Shown: positions 25,490-34,407, counted from the stretch's first letter. The stretch: 64,000 nucleotides of DNA from Tenacibaculum dicentrarchi (GCF_900239345.1 NZ_OESZ01000002.1:1-64000), one strand, 5' to 3'. Translations and numbers: made by a program. The notes: generated by a model from the sequence alone, not told the origin.

Positions 25490-27898
25490 TTAAAAATCTA
25501 CAATTACTCCAATTCTTGGTAAAACATTACCCGATGTACTTTCTATTTCTTCTAAAACATATCTTGATGAATCATTAGGATTTGAAACTCGTCCATCAGC
25601 ATCTTCTATTGGTAATAAAAAAGGTTGCTCACTAGCACTACTAGCGTAAATATTCTGAATATCAACATAAAAATTAACAGCGACCTTCTTTAAAAACCAT
25701 GTTTTATCAACTCTTAAATCTAACTGTGTGTATGTATCAAAACGTTTTTCATTTAATCTTGAAAAGTCTAAAATAGCTCCATTTGCAACATCATAATTAG
25801 TTTTTAATGATGAAGCATTTCTATCATAAGGCGTGTAAGGTCTTCCTCCAACTAATCTAAATTTAGTTCCTATTTCCCAATTTTTCTTTAATTTTTTTCC
25901 TGCCGTTATTGTTAAAAGATGTTTATTATCCCAAGTAGAAGGAATATAACCTCCTAAAGCATCTTTAAATTCACTTCTTACAAAAGTATATGAAGCTAAT
26001 CCGTATAAACCATTAAATGATTTTTTTTGAGCCAATACTTCAAAACCATAAGCACGTCCTTTTGAATTAGAAACTACTTCTTCATTTCCTACAACACCAA
26101 AATCAGCTCCTAAATTTGCCAAACTAATTTGATTTCTTACTGAAAATGGATAATTATCATACGCTTTATAAAATCCTTCAAAAGTAATTTTAGAACTTGT
26201 ATTTGGTTTATATGATAATCCACTTACAAAATGGTCTGACTGTATATATTTTAATCCTTTTTTATTGATAAATTCTCCTGAGTTATCTTTAAATCCTAAA
26301 ACAGTATAAGATGGCATTTGATAATAACGCCCTACCGATGAACTTAAACTCATTTTATCATTTAAGCTATAATTTAATGAAAGCCTTGGCGAAAATTGAT
26401 TGAATGAATTTTTCATTTCTTTATTATAATCAACACCATCAATTCTAAATCCGAAAGAAACACCTAATTTATTATTTAAATATTCTTTTGATATCTGACC
26501 AAAAACACCATATTTAATAAAATTGATATCCGAATTAAAAGTATCTTCAAAAACTGCTTGAGAATTTGCCACTTTTCGATACGTATTATTTAAATAAGTA
26601 GCCGTTTCTATGTTTGTACCTATATTGACTTTATAATTATTTGAAGTGCTAAAATTATTTTCGTATCTAAATTTAGTTTCTATTTCTTTAGAACTATAAT
26701 CTAACAATAAATTTGCTGGTACTTCTTGATTCAAAAAATATTTTTCAGCGGTATTTTTCAGCTCATTTCTACTTAAAACGACTAAATGTGTCGATTTTTC
26801 AGCAAAATATTTATAACTAGCACCAACCGTATAATTCCATTGACTATTTACAGGAACAGTATTTAAAACAATATTATTTCTTTTTAAAATATCTTCATCT
26901 GTTATGTCATCATTTACAGATTCATTCAATTTAAAATTATCAATTGCTCCTAAAGCAATTATTGATAATTCACTGTTTTTTGATAATTGCGATTTTACAT
27001 TTAACTGAAAATCGTTATAAGTTGGTAAAAAAGGTAATTTTATCAACTTGAATAAAAACTGTAAATATGATTGACGAACAGACAACATAAAAGTAGTATT
27101 ATCTCCTAAAGGACCATCTAAAGTAATTCCTGCATCAGAAGTTCCTAAAGTAGCTCTTGTATTTAAAGCCGTTGGATTTCCTCTTTTTTGTGTAAATTCT
27201 ATAACCGAACTTAACGTGTTTCCTCTATTTGCAGGAAAAGCACTTGAGTAAAAATCAACTTTACGAATTAAATCGGCATTCATTATTCCTACAGGTCCAC
27301 CAGTTGCGCCTTGTGTTTGAAAATGATTAATTACAGGAACTTCAATACCATCTAAATAAAATTTATTTTCAGATGTTGCGCCTCCTCTAATTATAATATC
27401 ATTTCTAAAACCAGGATTAGAAGCAACACCAGGAAAAGATTGAATTACTTTTAAAACATCTCTATTTCCTCCAGGGTTTTTTTCTATTTCAGCAACTCCT
27501 AAAGATTGTAAAGACAACGGACTTTGTACCGATTTTTTAAACAAATTAGCCTTTACCTCAACTTCATTTAAATTAGTATCACTTTCTTTTAATTCGATGG
27601 TTACAAACGGAATATTATCATTTGTAACTAAATACTCATCAGAAATTAAGGTTTCATAACCAATAAATGATACTTGTATTTTATTATATCCTAAAGGAAT
27701 ATTAGTTATTTTAAATGCTCCATTTTCATCAGAAACAACTCCTTTTGTAGTTCCATAGACCAATACATTTACAAAAGGAATAACATCTCTTGTTTTAGCA
27801 TCAATTATTTTTCCTGAAATAGCACCATTATTTTTATCTTGACTTATCACAATTAAGGAATGCAAAAAAACTACAAACAATAAACATATATTTTTCAT
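25490..27898 (-). CDS. TonB-dependent receptor with CarboxypepD_reg-like N-terminal domain
   Basis: About 802 residues from the ATG at 27898; another ATG two codons upstream is possible. A signal peptide (1-20, VISQ) precedes a carboxypeptidase-D regulatory-like beta domain (about 25-110: GAISGKIIDAKTRDVIPFVNV, YNKIQVSFIGYE). A plug domain follows (about 115-230: RDVLKVIQSFPGV, DIIIRGGATSENKFYLDGIEV) and then a 22-strand type barrel ending in an aromatic residue (VDF). No SusD partner is adjacent, so it is not a standard SusCD pair. The ligand is unknown. It may be cotranscribed with the downstream C1 peptidase. Confidence 0.93.
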   Translation of the reverse strand: MKNICLLFVVFLHSLIVISQDKNNGAISGKIIDAKTRDVIPFVNVLVYGTTKGVVSDENGAFKITNIPLGYNKIQVSFIGYETLISDEYLVTNDNIPFVTIELKESDTNLNEVEVKANLFKKSVQSPLSLQSLGVAEIEKNPGGNRDVLKVIQSFPGVASNPGFRNDIIIRGGATSENKFYLDGIEVPVINHFQTQGATGGPVGIMNADLIRKVDFYSSAFPANRGNTLSSVIEFTQKRGNPTALNTRATLGTSDAGITLDGPLGDNTTFMLSVRQSYLQFLFKLIKLPFLPTYNDFQLNVKSQLSKNSELSIIALGAIDNFKLNESVNDDITDEDILKRNNIVLNTVPVNSQWNYTVGASYKYFAEKSTHLVVLSRNELKNTAEKYFLNQEVPANLLLDYSSKEIETKFRYENNFSTSNNYKVNIGTNIETATYLNNTYRKVANSQAVFEDTFNSDINFIKYGVFGQISKEYLNNKLGVSFGFRIDGVDYNKEMKNSFNQFSPRLSLNYSLNDKMSLSSSVGRYYQMPSYTVLGFKDNSGEFINKKGLKYIQSDHFVSGLSYKPNTSSKITFEGFYKAYDNYPFSVRNQISLANLGADFGVVGNEEVVSNSKGRAYGFEVLAQKKSFNGLYGLASYTFVRSEFKDALGGYIPSTWDNKHLLTITAGKKLKKNWEIGTKFRLVGGRPYTPYDRNASSLKTNYDVANGAILDFSRLNEKRFDTYTQLDLRVDKTWFLKKVAVNFYVDIQNIYASSASEQPFLLPIEDADGRVSNPNDSSRYVLEEIESTSGNVLPRIGVIVDF

Positions 27899-28085
27899 AA
27901 ACAATCTGATTTATAGGTTGCTAAAATACATACTATTGAATAAATTAAGATAAAATAAAGACTAGAAAATAAAGTATCTATTTTTATCTCTTACAAATTA
28001 ATCGTATTCTTTACCTTTGAAAAATGCTTCGTTATTTAGCCACCACAGCTATAGTATTTAAAATTTTATCAAAAAAATAAACATT

Positions 28086-29216
28086 ATGCAAATTACAACA
28101 AACTTTGATGCTGGTAATATTACCCTAATATCACAGCAACAAAATAGCGCACAATTAAACATTAGAAAAGATACCAATTCTCATTTTTTTCAATGGTTTA
28201 ATTTTAAAATCACCGATATTACCATAGGTGAAACCTATACTTTTTGTATTGAAAACGCTAGTGAAAGTGCCTTTGCCGATGGTTGGGAAAATTACAAAAC
28301 AAACGCTTCTTACGATGGTAAAAATTGGTTTCGTTTACAAAACACCGAGTATAAAAATGGTAAACTTTACTTTAGTATTACCCCTGTGCAAAGCGAAGTA
28401 AATTTCGCTTATTTTACGCCATTTACCTACGAGCAACATCTTAATTTAGTAGCAACAGCAAGTAAAAGTAATTTATGTACAACCACTATTTTAGGCGAAA
28501 CTATCAATAAAAAACCCATAGAAATTTTACAATTCGGTACACCTAGTAGCAATAAAAAAAATATCTGGATTATTGCACGTCAGCATCCTGGAGAAAGTAT
28601 GGCAGAATGGTTTGTCAACGGGATTGTAAATCGTTTTGTTGCTGAAAATATTTCAAAAGATACTACCATTGATAAACTACTAGAAACCTGCTGTTTTTAT
28701 ATCATTCCGAACATGAATATTGATGGAAGTATTGCAGGAAATTTACGTGTAAACACCTTAGGAATTAATTATAATAGAGTTTGGGAAAACCCCAATAAAG
28801 CTACTGAGCCAGAGGTTTTTTATTGCAAACAAAAAATGCAAGAAACAGGTGTTGATTTTCTATTAGATGTTCATGGCGATGAAGCAATTCCTTATAATTT
28901 TGTAACCAGTTTAAGAGGGATTCCTAGTGTTACTGATAAAATCTTATCAGAAGAAATACGTTTTAAAAATGAATGGATGTCGGTAACTCCAGAATTTCAA
29001 GATGTGCATAAATATGAAGATAGCTTACCTAATATGGCAAATTTAGCGGTTTGTTCTTATCAAATTGGTGAACTTTTTAAAGCACTTTCTTTTACCTTAG
29101 AAATGCCTTTTAAAGATAATGACGATGTTCCTGAACCAACAAAACAATGGTCTGATAAACGTTCAGAAGCATTAGGTGCTTCTTTTTTAACAGCGTTAAA
29201 AGGGTTTTTAAAATAG
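28086..29216 (+). CDS. M14 family zinc carboxypeptidase (cytosolic carboxypeptidase-like)
   Basis: 376 residues without a signal peptide. An N-terminal beta-sandwich (about 1-125) of the kind that precedes cytosolic carboxypeptidases is followed by the M14 domain. Zinc ligands are in RQHPGES (H167, E170) and DVHGDE (H263). R221 in GNLRVN and the NYNRVW segment (N229-W234) are the substrate-binding residues, and the catalytic glutamate is likely the E of TLEMPFKD near 342. The architecture resembles AGBL/CCP enzymes, which remove C-terminal residues from proteins or peptides. Monocistronic, with a -7-like TACCTTTG box at 28012-28019. Confidence 0.9.
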   Translation: MQITTNFDAGNITLISQQQNSAQLNIRKDTNSHFFQWFNFKITDITIGETYTFCIENASESAFADGWENYKTNASYDGKNWFRLQNTEYKNGKLYFSITPVQSEVNFAYFTPFTYEQHLNLVATASKSNLCTTTILGETINKKPIEILQFGTPSSNKKNIWIIARQHPGESMAEWFVNGIVNRFVAENISKDTTIDKLLETCCFYIIPNMNIDGSIAGNLRVNTLGINYNRVWENPNKATEPEVFYCKQKMQETGVDFLLDVHGDEAIPYNFVTSLRGIPSVTDKILSEEIRFKNEWMSVTPEFQDVHKYEDSLPNMANLAVCSYQIGELFKALSFTLEMPFKDNDDVPEPTKQWSDKRSEALGASFLTALKGFLK

Positions 29217-29235
29217 AACCACCATAAAAGTTGTT

Positions 29236-29310
29236 TGTTCGAGTTATTTTTCTTCAAAAAATAGTGCTGAAAACTTAAAAAATTCTCAATACCTTACTCG
29301 AACTAACAAC
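29236..29310. repeat. Family C-like palindromic intergenic repeat, copy C5
   Basis: GTTCGAGT and ACTCGAAC are perfect complements about 60 bp apart, with a TTCTTCAAAAAA and a TTCTCAATAC word between. The words resemble those of the elements at 5.2 and 49.1-49.3 kb. It lies immediately before repeat B1. Confidence 0.45.
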
Positions 29311-29320
29311 TTGTTTTTTT

Positions 29321-29413
29321 GCGTTAGCGATAGAGCAGTTTGTTTGAGCTCTTTTTTGTTTTTTTTTAAACAAAAAAAGCGAGTAGCGAAAGCGCGACCC
29401 TTGGGTAACGCCC
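29321..29413 (+). repeat. Family B dispersed intergenic repeat, copy B1
   Basis: Starts GCGTTAGCGATAGAGC and ends GACCCTTGGGTAACGCCC, so GCGTTA and TAACGC can pair. The central part (GTTTGAGCTC, a T-run/A-run hairpin, AAGCGAGTAGCGAAAGCG) is shared with family A. It lies between the convergent M14 peptidase and lysE genes. The second copy is at 31.9 kb. Confidence 0.8.
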
Positions 29414-29430
29414 AATAAATAATATTTATT

Positions 29431-30063
29431 TTAAAATTTGCTAAACGCCATATGAATTGCCATTACTATAAAAACAGTACCACTTATTAAATGTAACCAT
29501 TTATTAAAAGTAGAATTATCTTTGATTGTATCTGATAAACTACTTGCAAAAAAAGCAAGTATAAAATACCAAACAATACCTATAAACGCAAACGTAAACC
29601 CTAAAAAAATAAAAGGAATTGGGTTATCTAATTGTTTAGAGCTAATAAATTGCGGAAAAAAAACCAAAAAAAATAATGCAACTTTAGGATTTAAAATATT
29701 AGTTAAAAAACCCGACCAAAAAATGTTTTTTTTGCTTTTATCCGATAGATTCTCTTCTTTTAATAACAGTATTTTATTGCCGTTTTTAAATTTTGAAATA
29801 CCTAAATAAATAAGATAAATAACACCGATGTATTTAAGTATTGTAAAAGCAAATACTGACTTAGAAAGTAAAACAGATAAGCCTACAGCCGCAAAAAAAG
29901 TATGACTTAAAACACCTGTATTAATACCTAAACCTGCATAAAAACCTGATTTTTTACCATATGTTATTGATTTTGTTAATACAAATACCGTATCAATACC
30001 TGGTGTTATTACAAAAATAAAAGCGACTACAATAAAGCTTGTGAAATTTTCAATTCCTATCAT
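29431..30063 (-). CDS. LysE family amino-acid exporter
   Basis: About 210 residues starting MIGIENFTSF at 30063; an upstream ATG at 30084 is possible but adds seven polar residues. Six hydrophobic segments and the N-terminal signature TPGIDTVFVLTKSITYGKKSGFYAG are those of the LysE/RhtB family of inner-membrane efflux proteins for amino acids or related small molecules. It is divergent from a LysR-type regulator at 30170, the classic arrangement for LysE-family exporters. The solute exported cannot be read from the sequence. Confidence 0.92.
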   Translation of the reverse strand: MIGIENFTSFIVVAFIFVITPGIDTVFVLTKSITYGKKSGFYAGLGINTGVLSHTFFAAVGLSVLLSKSVFAFTILKYIGVIYLIYLGISKFKNGNKILLLKEENLSDKSKKNIFWSGFLTNILNPKVALFFLVFFPQFISSKQLDNPIPFIFLGFTFAFIGIVWYFILAFFASSLSDTIKDNSTFNKWLHLISGTVFIVMAIHMAFSKF

Positions 30064-30109
30064 TTTATTATTTTTTATATTCAAAGAAAGTTAATGACAA
30101 AGAAAGTTT

Positions 30110-30140
30110 TTTGTTAGTCTAAAAAAAATACATATTTTTG
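30110..30140 (+). promoter_or_regulatory. Promoter of the lysR-type gene
   Basis: TTTG at 30110-30113, a 19-bp spacer and TATTTTTG at 30133-30140 give a full Bacteroidota-type promoter. The start of transcription would be near 30147, inside the palindrome at 30146-30166. Confidence 0.72.
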
Positions 30141-30145
30141 ATTGA

Positions 30146-30166
30146 TTAATGCATAAAACGCATTAA
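30146..30166. promoter_or_regulatory. LysR-type operator palindrome (T-N11-A)
   Basis: TTAATGC (30146-30152) and GCATTAA (30160-30166) are perfect 7-bp arms separated by 7 bp. T50 and A62 inside it are 11 bases apart, the T-N11-A core typical of LysR-type regulators. It lies between the -7 box and the ATG at 30170, a position suited to autorepression. It is the only strong palindrome in the lysE-lysR gap. Confidence 0.65.
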
Positions 30167-30169
30167 AAA

Positions 30170-31048
30170 ATGACTATCAAACAACTAAAATATTTTTTAA
30201 CTCTTTCTGATGAACTTCATTTTTGGAAAACTGCAGAAAAAGTATTTATATCTCAATCTTCTTTAAGCCGACAAATTAAAGCCCTTGAAGATGAATTAGG
30301 AATATCACTTTTTGAAAGAGATAAAAGAAATGTAAAACTTACCGATGCAGGTGTTTTTTTAAAAGAACGTTGGAGTGTTTTACTAAACGATTTTAACCAA
30401 ATACAACAACAGGCTAAAAAAATTAGCGAAGGAACTGCTGGTTTTATTGCCATAACTTACCCTGGCTCTATTGCTTTTAACTTTTTACCTAAATTTTTAA
30501 CCGTTTTAAATACAAATCTTCCTGATTTAAAATTAGAGTTAACAGAACCTACAGATGAAAGTCATCAAAAATTATTACTTAATTATAAAACCGATGTTGC
30601 TTTTAGTAGAGATGAAATAAAAAATATAAATATTGATTCTATAAAATTATACTCTGAACCTATTTGCTTGGTTGTTCCTACTAATCATTGGATAAATGAA
30701 TCTTCTTTAAAAAATATATCCAAATTAAAAAACGAACAATTTATTATTGCTAGTTTACATCAAAAAACTTTTTTTGCATCACTTTTAAAAAATATTTTTG
30801 ATAAAAATAGTCTTGAACCTAAAGTAATTATTGAATCTGATTTTGGTGGAATGATTTTAAATTTAGTTTCTAATGGTATTGGTATTTCTATTCTTCCTTA
30901 TTCTTATAAATATGCAAATTATAAAAATGTGCGTTTTATTAATTTAGATGAAAAAATAGATTTATATGTTAATTGGAGAAAAAATGAACCAAATAAAATT
31001 GTTGAAAAAGTGATTGAATATGCTCAACAACTTAAAATAAAACACTAA
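30170..31048 (+). CDS. LysR family transcriptional regulator
   Basis: 292 residues: an N-terminal winged HTH (about 1-60, MTIKQLKYFLTLSDELHFWKTAEKVFISQSSLSRQI in segments, with SSLSRQIKALEDELG as the recognition part) followed by a type 2 periplasmic-binding-like effector domain (about 88-290, FIAITYPGS onward). It is transcribed divergently from the LysE-family exporter, which it probably controls, and 13 bp upstream of an unknown gene at 31062. The effector is unknown. Confidence 0.93.
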   Translation: MTIKQLKYFLTLSDELHFWKTAEKVFISQSSLSRQIKALEDELGISLFERDKRNVKLTDAGVFLKERWSVLLNDFNQIQQQAKKISEGTAGFIAITYPGSIAFNFLPKFLTVLNTNLPDLKLELTEPTDESHQKLLLNYKTDVAFSRDEIKNINIDSIKLYSEPICLVVPTNHWINESSLKNISKLKNEQFIIASLHQKTFFASLLKNIFDKNSLEPKVIIESDFGGMILNLVSNGIGISILPYSYKYANYKNVRFINLDEKIDLYVNWRKNEPNKIVEKVIEYAQQLKIKH

Positions 31049-31061
31049 ACTATAAAAAACT

Positions 31062-31898
31062 ATGTTTAAAATAAGTTATCAAATAAATGATCTCGCTAAG
31101 CTGAAAGGTCAATTTATTTTTGATAAAAAATCAAATACAGCAGTAATCAGTGAAAATGATATCGCTACTATTTTATCTGAATTAACGGCATTAATTATTT
31201 CTTTAAAAAAGAAACATAAAATATATCAATTTAATTATAGCATTGGTTTAATCGATGAAAATAATAACATTGATACGCCAAAAATATTATTTACTGATGA
31301 AAAAACACTTTTTAATGAAGTGTCAAAATACAGTGCTTTAACATCGGCAACAATTACATATCTTCAAGCAACTGACCACGGCGAATATGATTCGAGAATT
31401 TGGGAAGATTGCGAAAATCCGCTAGGAACACAAGCTATTTTATCGTTAGTTACTAAAGATAAAAAATGGATGCCTGAATATATCTATTTTTTAAGAACCT
31501 GCGATTTAGACCACGAAGTAAATCAAGGTGGCGACATCGAAGAACTTATTGAAAAATACCGATGGAACGAAGAAACTTGTACCCTAGCAATTGCTCGATT
31601 AATAACCTGCTGCGGGCAACATGGAAGTGAACAATTTGAAGATTTCTTAGAGGATGGTTTTTCTGATTATATTCAAGAAAATAAACCCTTATTTCTTGAA
31701 AAATTAATAGAAGAATTTAAATATGCTTTAGATAGTGATAGCTGTTATTCGCCAAGTTTAAATGCCTCAAAAGAAGATTATTTGAGTGAATTTTTTGAAT
31801 ATATAGAAGCGCTTAATAGTATTTTTGATAAAAATGATTTTGATAAAATAAACACATACCTATCAGCGTATTGGTATGATTTTAATGCTAAAGAATAA
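31062..31898 (+). CDS. Hypothetical cytoplasmic protein, unrecognised
   Basis: A 278-residue acidic protein that I do not recognise. It has no signal peptide or membrane segment. The central part holds DHGEYDSRIWEDCENP, LRTCDLDHEVNQGGDIEE and LITCCGQHGSEQFEDF, with several Cys and His residues that could bind metal, but no known motif. It follows the LysR gene after 13 bp and is probably cotranscribed with it. Context gives no clear role. Confidence 0.75.
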   Translation: MFKISYQINDLAKLKGQFIFDKKSNTAVISENDIATILSELTALIISLKKKHKIYQFNYSIGLIDENNNIDTPKILFTDEKTLFNEVSKYSALTSATITYLQATDHGEYDSRIWEDCENPLGTQAILSLVTKDKKWMPEYIYFLRTCDLDHEVNQGGDIEELIEKYRWNEETCTLAIARLITCCGQHGSEQFEDFLEDGFSDYIQENKPLFLEKLIEEFKYALDSDSCYSPSLNASKEDYLSEFFEYIEALNSIFDKNDFDKINTYLSAYWYDFNAKE

Positions 31899-31933
31899 TA
31901 GAATTTCTGTTTTTTCAGAGAGTTATTGGCTTT

Positions 31934-32025
31934 GCGTTAGCGATAGAGCGGTTTGTTTGAGCTCTTTTTTGTTTTTTTCAAACAAAAAAAGCGAGTAGCG
32001 AAAGCGCGACCCTTGGGTAACGCCC
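31934..32025 (+). repeat. Family B dispersed intergenic repeat, copy B2
   Basis: Nearly identical to B1, with the same GCGTTA/TAACGC ends and a perfect central hairpin arm (GTTTGTTTG/CAAACAAA words). It lies between the convergent unknown gene at 31062 and trxB, next to the trxB terminator. Confidence 0.82.
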
Positions 32026-32053
32026 AAAATATTTCTGGTAAAATACCTAACAA

Positions 32054-32090
32054 AAAAGAGCGTTTACAACTATGTAAACGCTCTTTTAAA
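32054..32090. terminator. Bidirectional intrinsic terminator, trxB side
   Basis: AAAAGAGCGTTTACA and TGTAAACGCTCTTTT form a 15-bp perfect stem with a 4-nt loop. Confidence 0.92.
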
Positions 32091-32111
32091 TTTTTAAAAG
32101 ATACTCCTATT

Positions 32112-33053
32112 TTATTCTAAAGCACCTAAATAACGCTCAGCATCTAGGGCTGCCATACATCCTGAACCTGCTGCTGTTACTGCTTGTCGGTATTCTTTAT
32201 CTTGAATATCACCTGCTGCAAAAACACCTGGTAAATTGGTTTTAGTCGATTTTCCTTTGGTAATTAAATAGCCAACTTCGTCCATATCTAAAACATCTTT
32301 AAATAAATCAGAATTTGGTTTGTGTCCAATAGCGATAAAAACACCTGTTACCGAAATTTCGGTTGTCTGCTTGGTTTGATTGTTAATCGCACGAACTCCT
32401 TCAACAACATTATCGCCTAAAACCTCATCGATTTCGGTATTGTATAATACTTCGATATTTGCTGTTTTATTCACACGATGTTGCATTGCTTTTGATGCTT
32501 TCATGTAATCTTTTCGAACCAATAAGGTCACTTTATTACAAATATTTGCTAAATAAGTTGCTTCTTCGGCAGCAGTATCACCAGCTCCTACAACGACAAC
32601 ATCTTGCCCTTTATAGAAAAAACCATCGCAAGTAGCACATGCCGAAACTCCACCACCTATTAAACGTTGCTCGCTTTCTAACCCTAAATATTTAGCGGTT
32701 GCCCCTGTTGATATAATAATTGTTTCCGCTTCTATTTCAATAGATTCATCGACAATTACTTTGTGGATTCCTCCTACTTCGGTACTCAAATCAACCTTTG
32801 TAACCATTCCAAAACGAACGTCAGTTCCAAAACGTTCTGCTTGTTTTTGCAAATCGTTCATCATTGCAGTTCCGTCTGTTCCGTTAGCATATCCTGGAAA
32901 ATTATCAACTTCGGTAGTTGTTGTTAACTGCCCACCCATTTGCATTCCGGTGTACATAACAGGTTTCATGTCTGCTCTTGCAGCATATATTGCAGCGGTA
33001 TATCCTGCTGGTCCTGAACCTATAATCAAACATTTAATTTTTTCTGCCATCAT
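32112..33053 (-). CDS. trxB: Thioredoxin reductase
   Basis: A 313-residue FAD/NADPH flavoenzyme that keeps thioredoxin reduced. FAD-binding IIGSGPAGYTAAIYAAR begins at about residue 10, the redox-active pair is CATC (C139, C142), the NADPH loop is VVGAGDTAAEEA (about 154-165), and the C-terminal FAD motif is GVFAAGDIQDKEYRQ. Normal length, no transmembrane or extra domain. Monocistronic; the upstream region (33054-33180) separates it from tRNA-Pro on the other strand. Confidence 0.97.
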   Translation of the reverse strand: MMAEKIKCLIIGSGPAGYTAAIYAARADMKPVMYTGMQMGGQLTTTTEVDNFPGYANGTDGTAMMNDLQKQAERFGTDVRFGMVTKVDLSTEVGGIHKVIVDESIEIEAETIIISTGATAKYLGLESEQRLIGGGVSACATCDGFFYKGQDVVVVGAGDTAAEEATYLANICNKVTLLVRKDYMKASKAMQHRVNKTANIEVLYNTEIDEVLGDNVVEGVRAINNQTKQTTEISVTGVFIAIGHKPNSDLFKDVLDMDEVGYLITKGKSTKTNLPGVFAAGDIQDKEYRQAVTAAGSGCMAALDAERYLGALE

Positions 33054-33179
33054 CTAATTTTTTGGTCTTACAAATGTAATTTTTTTTTATCGCTATTATC
33101 TTTTTTTAATATCTATTTTGATTATAAAACCATAAACGAAAACTATTTTAAACTTTTTTTAAAAAAATAATATTTTTTT

Positions 33180-33210
33180 ATTGCTAATCTATTTATTTGT
33201 TGTAAATTTG
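33180..33210 (+). promoter_or_regulatory. Promoter of tRNA-Pro
   Basis: TTG at 33181-33183, a 19-bp spacer and TAAATTTG at 33203-33210 followed by CA. Same architecture as the tRNA-Gly and tRNA-Thr promoters. Confidence 0.75.
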
Positions 33211-33226
33211 CACACCGATAATCGTA

Positions 33227-33301
33227 CGGGGTGTAGCGTAGCCCGGTCATCGCGCCTCGTTTGGGACGAGGAGGTCGCAGGTTCGAATCCTGCCACCCCG
33301 A
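33227..33301 (+). tRNA. tRNA-Pro (anticodon UGG)
   Basis: Acceptor CGGGGTG/CACCCCG, anticodon stem CCTCG/CGAGG with loop TTTGGGA (anticodon UGG), T arm GCAGG TTCGAAT CCTGC, discriminator A. CCA is not encoded. The C1-G72 start pair is as expected for tRNA-Pro. Confidence 0.96.
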
Positions 33302-33303
33302 CT

Positions 33304-33337
33304 AAAAGACTTAAGATATTTTTCTTAGGTCTTTTTT
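33304..33337 (+). terminator. Intrinsic terminator of tRNA-Pro
   Basis: AAGACTTAAGA and TCTTAGGTCTT form an 11-bp stem with one wobble pair, followed by a T-run. Confidence 0.82.
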
Positions 33338-33452
33338 GTGCGCTTTATTTAAAGTAATTATTTTTTTTAATGATTTCATTTTTATGTAATTTCGTGATAC
33401 TTGAGGATTTAAAAACACTAGTATTCTTCCTATTTTACTAAAACACACCATA

Positions 33453-33818
33453 ATGAATATAGAGCAACTTCGTAATTATTGTATGGCTAAAAAAGGCGTT
33501 ACCGAGCATTTTCCTTTTGATAATATTACCCTTGTTTTTAAGGTGATGAATAAAATGTTTACTTTAACTAGCTTACATAGTTGGGAACAAGGCGAAGCTA
33601 AAATAAACTTAAAATGCAATCCTCAGTGGGCTTTAGAACTTCGAGAAGAATATGAAAACATACTTCCCGGATGGCATATGAATAAAAAACATTGGAACAC
33701 CATTTTAATAAACAATACTATTACTGATGCTTTTATTTTTGAATTAATAGATCATTCTTATAGCTTAGTTGTAAAAGGTTTGACAAAAAAAGCACAAACA
33801 GCACTTCATTTACTATAA
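33453..33818 (+). CDS. MmcQ/YjbR family protein
   Basis: A 121-residue single-domain protein of the YjbR fold. The opening MNIEQLRNYC, the KKGVTEHFPF segment and the C-terminal NKKHWNTILIN followed by HSYSLVVKGL match the family. Members are small proteins with a double-wing CyaY-like fold; DNA binding has been proposed but the function is unsettled. The stop is 3 bp before the folate cyclo-ligase ATG, so the two are cotranscribed. Confidence 0.88.
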   Translation: MNIEQLRNYCMAKKGVTEHFPFDNITLVFKVMNKMFTLTSLHSWEQGEAKINLKCNPQWALELREEYENILPGWHMNKKHWNTILINNTITDAFIFELIDHSYSLVVKGLTKKAQTALHLL

Positions 33819-33821
33819 ATT

Positions 33822-34379
33822 ATGGATAAAAAAACACTTAGAAAAATATATAAACAGAAAAGAACGGCATTAACTGCGCAAGAAATAAACGTATTTCAAG
33901 AAAGCATTTACGAGCAAATTTTCAATGCAGAAATGATTGATTTCAATGCGATAAATAATGTTCATTTGTTTTTATCTATGGAAAAATTTAAAGAAATTGA
34001 TACCCAACCTATTATTGATTTTTTCAGAAGTAAAGGAAAAAAAATAATTGTTAGCCAATGTAATTTTACTGATGATTCGCTAACTCATTTTTATTTAGAA
34101 GAAAATACGGAATTAAAATTAAATAAATTCGGCGTTCCCGAACCTGTAAATGCTACAGAAGTTACTGTTACAGAAATTGATGTTGTTTTTGTACCGATGT
34201 TAATTTCTGACATTGAAAATTACCGAGTTGGTTATGGCAAAGGTTATTACGATCGTTTTTTAGCCGATTGCAGAAAAGATACCAAAATAATTGGGCTTAA
34301 TTTTTTTGCTCCAATTTCCGAAATTACCGATTGTAATAAATATGATATTCCTTTAGATTTTGTAATATTTCCTACATAA
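33822..34379 (+). CDS. 5-formyltetrahydrofolate cyclo-ligase
   Basis: A 185-residue enzyme converting 5-formyl-THF to 5,10-methenyl-THF with ATP. Recognised by the N-terminal basic KKTLRKIYKQKR, the VFVPMLISD segment, and the signature VGYGKGYYDRFL near residues 137-148. Length is normal. Second gene after yjbR, ending at a bidirectional terminator shared with rho. It belongs to one-carbon metabolism together with folP at 45.2 kb. Confidence 0.93.
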   Translation: MDKKTLRKIYKQKRTALTAQEINVFQESIYEQIFNAEMIDFNAINNVHLFLSMEKFKEIDTQPIIDFFRSKGKKIIVSQCNFTDDSLTHFYLEENTELKLNKFGVPEPVNATEVTVTEIDVVFVPMLISDIENYRVGYGKGYYDRFLADCRKDTKIIGLNFFAPISEITDCNKYDIPLDFVIFPT

Positions 34380-34380
34380 A

Positions 34381-34407
34381 AAAATCCCGCAATTTGCGGG
34401 ATTTTTA
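34381..34407. terminator. Bidirectional intrinsic terminator between folate cyclo-ligase and rho
   Basis: AATCCCGCA and TGCGGGATT form a 9-bp stem with a 3-nt loop, with A- and T-runs on both sides. Confidence 0.9.
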
